In this document: positions 59,863 to 64,000 of the stretch, piece after piece
Layout of the letters: each line of letters begins with the position of its first letter
Position numbering within the stretch: the stretch's first letter is position 1
Program-made: the position numbers and the translations under genes
The notes under the pieces: generated by a model
Seen by the model: the letters and a program-made list of their open reading frames with translations, nothing else
What the model was told of the DNA's origin: nothing
Databases searched by the model: none
Origin: Autumnicola tepida
Lineage (GTDB): Bacteria; Bacteroidota; Bacteroidia; Flavobacteriales; Flavobacteriaceae
Direction: 5' to 3'
NCBI RefSeq assembly: GCF_031846485.1
Contig: NZ_JAVRHQ010000017.1
Coordinates: 26,175 to 90,174, forward strand
Length of the DNA stretch: 64,000 nucleotides

Positions 59863-62838
59863 TTAAACTTTAAGCCTTACCCCGTTAACCAACCTTGGAT
59901 CTGGCGCGGTTTCCTGCCGTGAAATCCAACTGATGCTGATAGAAATATATCCCAGCTCCTCCACTACTTTTCCCCGGCAGAGATAAATTCCTTTATTCCG
60001 CAGCGGATATTTTTCGGCAGTATCGGGAAACTGGACGGTATCGAAAATATCGGCATTTTCATCATAGAAAGTTCCAAAATACATGTATTTCCCGTTTACC
60101 GTGCCTGTTTTTTTAGCGGTGATCAAATTCCCGTAAATCTCTATTTCCTTGCCTATAAAATTTTTAAGGTGAGCAGCTTTTACAGCGGGCTTCATTGGGA
60201 ATTTCAACAAATCGAAATGACTGGTTAGCGGAAATCCCAGCAGCTCCATCTGGTCGTAAGCTTCAATCAATCGGGAAAATTCAAATTCCGGCAAATCAAA
60301 ATCCCTGTGTTTCGGCTTAAATAATACCGCCTGGGTAGCTTTTGGTTTGCTTTTGCTCAGTTTAAAATGCGCTTTCCAGAGCAGGTGGTATTTATCCAGC
60401 CCGGTAAACCTAAAGGCATTTATTTTCAGCAAAATGCTGAGTTGTTCCACAGAGATATGCACCCTGTCTATAAAATCGTCCAGCGATTTAAAATTTCCAA
60501 AAAACTGCCGGTTTTCCAGGATTTGCTGAACCACTTTTGTTTCCAGTTCTTTAATATAGCCAAGGCCCAGGTAAATATCATTCCCGTAGATGGTGTTAGG
60601 ATGGTCGCTTTTATTTATGCAGGGGGCATGAATGGTACCACCGCATTTACGTATTTCCTGAAGATAGGTTTCCACAGTGTAAAAGCCCCCGCCGTTATTA
60701 AGCGCGGCCACCATAAATTCCAGCGGAAAATACTTTTTTAAATAAAGGCTCTGGTAACTCTCTACCGCATAGGAAGCGGAATGGCCCTTCGGAAAAGCAT
60801 ACCCGGCAAAAGACGAAATCTGCTCCCACACCTCTGTGGTAAGTTCTTCGGAATAGCCTTTTTGTTTGCAATTCTCCCTGAAGGTTTGTTCAATTTTCTG
60901 CATTTGTTCTCCTGAAGTTTTTTTGCCGCTCATTCCCCGCCGCAACACATCGGCATCATCTAAATCCAGGCCGGCAAAGCGATAAGCGACTTTCATCACA
61001 TCTTCCTGATACACCATCACCCCGTAAGTATCAGGCATAATTTTATACATTACCGGATGTGCCTGTTTCCTGCGTTCAGGATCGCGATGGCGTTTAATGA
61101 ATTCCTCCTTCATGCCCGCACTGGAAATCCCCGGCCTGATTACCGAACTGGCTGCCACCAGGTTTTCATAATTATCGGTCTGCAGTTTGGTAAGCAGCCC
61201 GCGCATGGCGGGGGATTCCACATAAAAAACGCCCATACAATCGCCCACTTTCAGCAAATCGTTAATTGCGGGATCTTTCTTAAAAACCGATACATTCTCC
61301 ATATCCTCAATGCAAGCGGCTGGCTGGTTGCGCTTAATAATTTCAATGGCATCGGTGATTTTTGAGAGTCCGCGCTGGGCCAGAATATCAAATTTATGTA
61401 TGCCCACTTCTTCAGCAATATTCATATCAATCTGGATGGTGCGAAAACCTTTGGGCGGGAGAAAAGTGCCGGCATAGTGATGCACGTCCTCATTCAGAAT
61501 AAGAATTCCGCCGGAATGTACGCTCAGGTAATTGGGAAAACCTTCAATTAAAGCACTGTATCTTATTACCAATTTTTCCAGTTCGTCCAGCTCCTTATAA
61601 TTAAAATATCCGGCAGAGAGCTTGTCAATTTCCTCTTTGGGCAAACCAAGAACCTTTCCCAACTCCCGCGCGACCGCCCGGGGTTTAAAGGTTACATAAG
61701 TGCCCATAAGCGCGGTATGGCTATAAGTTTCAAATATATGCGCCGTTACATCGTTGCGGTGTTTCCAGGAAAAATCGATATCGAAATCGGGAGGGGATTT
61801 GCGATTGGCATTTATAAAGCGTTCAAAATACAGATCGAGCTCAATGGGATCTACATTGGTAATGCCAATAATATAGGCCACGATAGAATTGGCGCCGCTC
61901 CCCCGCCCTATCACCGGATAATTTCGGGATTTCGCGTAGTCCACAATTTCCAGGTTGATCAAAAAATAAGAAACAAAGCCCAGTTTTATAATCGCGGAAA
62001 GTTCTTTCTCCACCCGCTCATACACTTCCTGCCCGGCATTGGGATAACGCTTGGGGAGTTTTTCGTAACACCGGGTACGCAAACGTACCTCATCTTCACC
62101 TTTATTCTTTCCCAGGACCCGTAAATTCCTGTTTTGCCCCCTCCCGAATTCAAAACTTACCTGGCAGGCCTGCATCAGCTTTCGGGTATTTTCCAGAATG
62201 TGCGGGAATTCTTCAAATTGGGCTTCTAATTTCTTCTGCGGGAGCATCTGGTGGGAAAAAGATCCCTGTTCACTTTCGGGAAGTTTGCTGAGCAAGGTGT
62301 TATTATCAATTGCCCGTAGCAGCCGGTGGGCGTTGTAATCTTTTTTACTGCGGAAGCTGACGCTTTGCAGCAGCACCAGTTTGTCTTTTAATTTTCTATA
62401 TTCCGAAAATTGCAGTTTCCGAAGGCTTTCTGTAGAAATCCCGATAAATTCATTTTCCCTGAAATTTTTCTTTTTCCGGGAAAGGATTTTCTCAAGAGGA
62501 TAAATGATCTGACAGTCAGACAATTGCGGAGCCTCGGTTTCAAAATTTTTTCCAGCATGAAGGTGATGGGAAAGGTGTTCATTCAGCTGCCTGAAACCTT
62601 CATTGTTTCTGGCAATTCCCACATACTGCTGTTCCACACCATTCCTGAAATCGATTCCAACCAAAGGAGTAATATCAAATTCAGGAGCAATTTTTAAAAA
62701 TTCCAGACAGGCTGAAGTATTGTTAATATCGGTCACCGCCAGGGCCTTTACCTTATTCTTAATCGCCAGCTCACATAAAGCTTCCACGGGAAAAGTGCCG
62801 TAGCGCAGGGAATAGTAGGTATGGCAGTTTAGGTACAT
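59863..62838 (-). CDS. DNA polymerase III alpha subunit, short (DnaE-like) form
   Basis: 991 residues. PHP domain first (NCHTYYSLRYGTFPVEAL), but its metal site is damaged: the usual TDHGN motif is VTDINNTSA, so no proofreading from it. Polymerase core: GRGSGANSIVAYIIGIT, PPDFDIDFSW (catalytic Asp pair), GGILILNEDV, FDILAQRGLSKITDA, and the fingers with VMVYQEDVMKVAYRFAGLDLDDAD. A helix-hairpin-helix and an OB-like part follow, but the long C-terminus of replicative DnaE is missing. Length and features suggest the error-prone DnaE2/ImuC-type or secondary polymerase. The expected partner genes are not to its left; they could lie beyond 64000. Confidence 0.88.
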   Translation of the reverse strand: MYLNCHTYYSLRYGTFPVEALCELAIKNKVKALAVTDINNTSACLEFLKIAPEFDITPLVGIDFRNGVEQQYVGIARNNEGFRQLNEHLSHHLHAGKNFETEAPQLSDCQIIYPLEKILSRKKKNFRENEFIGISTESLRKLQFSEYRKLKDKLVLLQSVSFRSKKDYNAHRLLRAIDNNTLLSKLPESEQGSFSHQMLPQKKLEAQFEEFPHILENTRKLMQACQVSFEFGRGQNRNLRVLGKNKGEDEVRLRTRCYEKLPKRYPNAGQEVYERVEKELSAIIKLGFVSYFLINLEIVDYAKSRNYPVIGRGSGANSIVAYIIGITNVDPIELDLYFERFINANRKSPPDFDIDFSWKHRNDVTAHIFETYSHTALMGTYVTFKPRAVARELGKVLGLPKEEIDKLSAGYFNYKELDELEKLVIRYSALIEGFPNYLSVHSGGILILNEDVHHYAGTFLPPKGFRTIQIDMNIAEEVGIHKFDILAQRGLSKITDAIEIIKRNQPAACIEDMENVSVFKKDPAINDLLKVGDCMGVFYVESPAMRGLLTKLQTDNYENLVAASSVIRPGISSAGMKEEFIKRHRDPERRKQAHPVMYKIMPDTYGVMVYQEDVMKVAYRFAGLDLDDADVLRRGMSGKKTSGEQMQKIEQTFRENCKQKGYSEELTTEVWEQISSFAGYAFPKGHSASYAVESYQSLYLKKYFPLEFMVAALNNGGGFYTVETYLQEIRKCGGTIHAPCINKSDHPNTIYGNDIYLGLGYIKELETKVVQQILENRQFFGNFKSLDDFIDRVHISVEQLSILLKINAFRFTGLDKYHLLWKAHFKLSKSKPKATQAVLFKPKHRDFDLPEFEFSRLIEAYDQMELLGFPLTSHFDLLKFPMKPAVKAAHLKNFIGKEIEIYGNLITAKKTGTVNGKYMYFGTFYDENADIFDTVQFPDTAEKYPLRNKGIYLCRGKVVEELGYISISISWISRQETAPDPRLVNGVRLKV

Positions 62839-63487
62839 CTTTCTGTTGTGGGTTGTAGGTTTTAAAAATCCTGGTTCTTGATTCCTGTCTCTTTAATGAT
62901 TTATTTTAAATGATAAATTCTAAATTTTGAATTGTTTCGCTCTCTATTCTGTTTTCTGTTATGGGATGTTTAAAGTTGGGGAGTTGGGATAAAACTTTAA
63001 ACTTTCCTCTCTCCACTATTTTTTAATTTTGAATGATGAATTTTGAAATGTTATCGGTTGTAGATTAAAGAAAATTCGGAGTTAAAAAATCCTGGTTCTT
63101 AATTCCTGTCTCTTTAATGATTTATTTTAAATGATAAATTCTAAATTTTGAATTGTTTCGCTCTCTATTTTGTTATCTGTTATGGGATGTTTGAAGTTGG
63201 GAGGTAACTTTAAACTTTCCTCTCTCCACTATTTTTTAATTTTGAATGATAAATTTTGAATGGTTGAAATTCGAAGTTGGTTGTTCAGAGCTTTGAGTTT
63301 TTTTGAAGATTTTTTAGAAGAAATCATTGCCTCTTTAGCTCATTAACTTTTTTAACTCCGAACTTTTCACTTTCCACTCTTCACCTTTTCTATCCACAAA
63401 TCACATTGCACATTCTCCATTATTGATTATTCATTTATCCTTAACTTTAACTTCGTACCTCGTATTTCTAACTTCATACCTGTAACA
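62839..63487. repeat. Gene-free region of degenerate heptamers, including a roughly 221-bp duplication
   Basis: About 90 seven-base units read in register with few slips, starting at the dnaE start: TTGTGGG, TTGTAGG, later GATAAAT, TCTAAAT, TTTGAAT, then CACAAAT, CACATTG, CACATTC, ending CTTCATA, CCTGTAA. A block from 62864 recurs from 63085 (offset 221) with a few substitutions and short indels; its best-conserved part contains CTCTTTAATGATTTATTTTA. Confidence 0.8.
63275..63350. repeat. 76-bp direct repeat, copy 1
   Basis: Identical over 76 bases to 63925-64000. It starts AGTTGGTTGTTCAGAG and ends CTCATTAACTTT, and is 650 bases from its partner. Bases 63271-63274 also match apart from one base. 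Confidence 0.95.
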
Positions 63488-63591
63488 AAAGCCCATCCCA
63501 TTTTTCAAGGGAAGATAACATAAGGCCGGGGTTTAACAGAATTTGAGACGCAGCTGTGAACTAATTTAAATTACTCATTTCCCATCTTTTT
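63488..63591. other. Spacer between heptamers and palindromic element
   Basis: Contains another C/G-rich core (CCCATCCC ... AAGGGAAG ... GGCCGGGG) of the same kind as at 43.8 and 59.7 kb. No gene. Confidence 0.5.
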
Positions 63592-63789
63592 AAGCCTTTA
63601 CTCTTTCTTTTTCCTTAGATGAAAAAGAAACAAAAAATCAAGGCTTACGAAGTTTTATCTAAATTTTTCATTCGACACCTAAATTTTATGAACTCGCTGT
63701 CATACCGTTCTTAAATACTTATATCTGCACAGCTCAAACAGCATAAAATTTTACGGTGCCTTCATTTCAAATTTTACGATAAACCTTCG
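63592..63789. repeat. Long imperfect palindromic dispersed element
   Basis: AAGCCTT (63592-63598) and AAGGCTT (63640-63646) enclose a first hairpin with CTTTCTTTTT/AAAAAGAAA arms. Then an imperfect inverted repeat with arms of about 45 bases (63648-63690 and 63742-63789), the inner ends AAATTTTATG and CATAAAATTT being perfect. The arm text (ATCAAGGC, AACTCGCT, GCTCAAACAG, ATAGGCCGG) is like a dispersed element I recall from many Bacteroidota. The loop is longer than usual, as if something was inserted. Confidence 0.7.
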
Positions 63790-63924
63790 ATAGGCCGGTT
63801 TATTTAAGCTTCAGCATGCTTTGAATGTTTCACAAATTCTGATTTCCTCTCTCCTTATTCTATAACTTTAAATGATAAATTTTGAATTTTTATTGTTGCC
63901 GGTTGTGGGTTGAATGAAGTTCGG

Positions 63925-64000
63925 AGTTGGTTGTTCAGAGCTTTGAGTTTTTTTGAAGATTTTTTAGAAGAAATCATTGCCTCTTTAGCTCATTAACTTT
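63925..64000. repeat. 76-bp direct repeat, copy 2 (reaches the window edge)
   Basis: Identical to 63275-63350. Since it ends with the window it may continue. The 85 bases before it are again heptamer-like (GATAAAT, TTTGAAT, GGTTGTG). Confidence 0.95.

Noticed and set aside
62839..63487. Regular short repeats as a possible CRISPR array
   Set aside because: Units are 7 bases and drift continuously; there are no conserved 24-40-base repeats with unique spacers and no cas genes nearby.

Overview
The window comes from a Bacteroidota chromosome, almost certainly a marine-type Flavobacteriaceae (Gramella/Salegentibacter-like). I infer this from the gene families (DUF2797, DUF4230, DUF4260, GH3, a short histone-H1-like protein, a DUF4114 protein with a type IX secretion tail, M56 peptidases with TonB tails), from promoters of the Bacteroidota form TTTG-N19-TAnnTTTG, and from the near absence of Shine-Dalgarno sequences. 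It is mostly chromosomal housekeeping DNA with few mobile traces: one transposase fragment and several dispersed repeats.

Layout. 1-4.6 kb: AEC transporter (cut by the left edge), Tat-type aminotransferase, DUF2797 and GH3 proteins. 4.8-9.4 kb: a complete H-NOX signalling operon (receiver, haem NO/O2 sensor, four-PAS histidine kinase, Hpt, LytTR regulator) behind three repeats spaced exactly 21 bp apart; the LytTR gene carries a one-base frameshift. 9.5-12.8 kb: manC and a DUF4114/T9SS gene broken by four apparent single-base indels. 13-15.3 kb: AraC regulator, lone receiver, outer-membrane-protein remnant, tRNA-Val. 15.5-21.5 kb: exbB-exbD-tonB-folC operon, amino-acid dehydrogenase, anmK. 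21.5-30 kb: acyl-CoA dehydrogenase, gltBD, MDR oxidoreductase. 30-36.6 kb: anion symporter, cupin, H1-like protein, IS remnant, tRNA-Leu, M20 dipeptidase, YdjM-like protein. 36.6-43.7 kb: MutS-like ATPase operon, hemW, ruvC, glycosyltransferase. 44-49.7 kb: BlaI operon with two tandem BlaR1/M56-TonB paralogues and a TPR lipoprotein. 49.9-59.7 kb: PfkB kinase, trehalose phosphatase, antiporter, oxidoreductases, YihY. 59.9-62.8 kb: a short DnaE polymerase. 62.8-64 kb: gene-free repeats.

The most unusual signal is in the right half. The spacers at about 36.6, 40.6, 43.7, 44.3, 59.7-59.9 and 62.8-63.5 kb (with a further stretch near 63.85 kb) are not ordinary intergenic DNA but runs of degenerate 7-base units, each drifting slightly from its neighbour. 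They begin at or inside gene stop codons and are purine-rich in the sense of the gene they follow. Several spacers also hold a C-rich/G-rich hairpin core. The last 1.16 kb adds a roughly 221-bp duplication, an identical 76-bp direct repeat and a long imperfect palindrome. I know of no description of this 7-mer architecture in this group. The second point of interest is the H-NOX phosphorelay with its candidate LytTR operator array.
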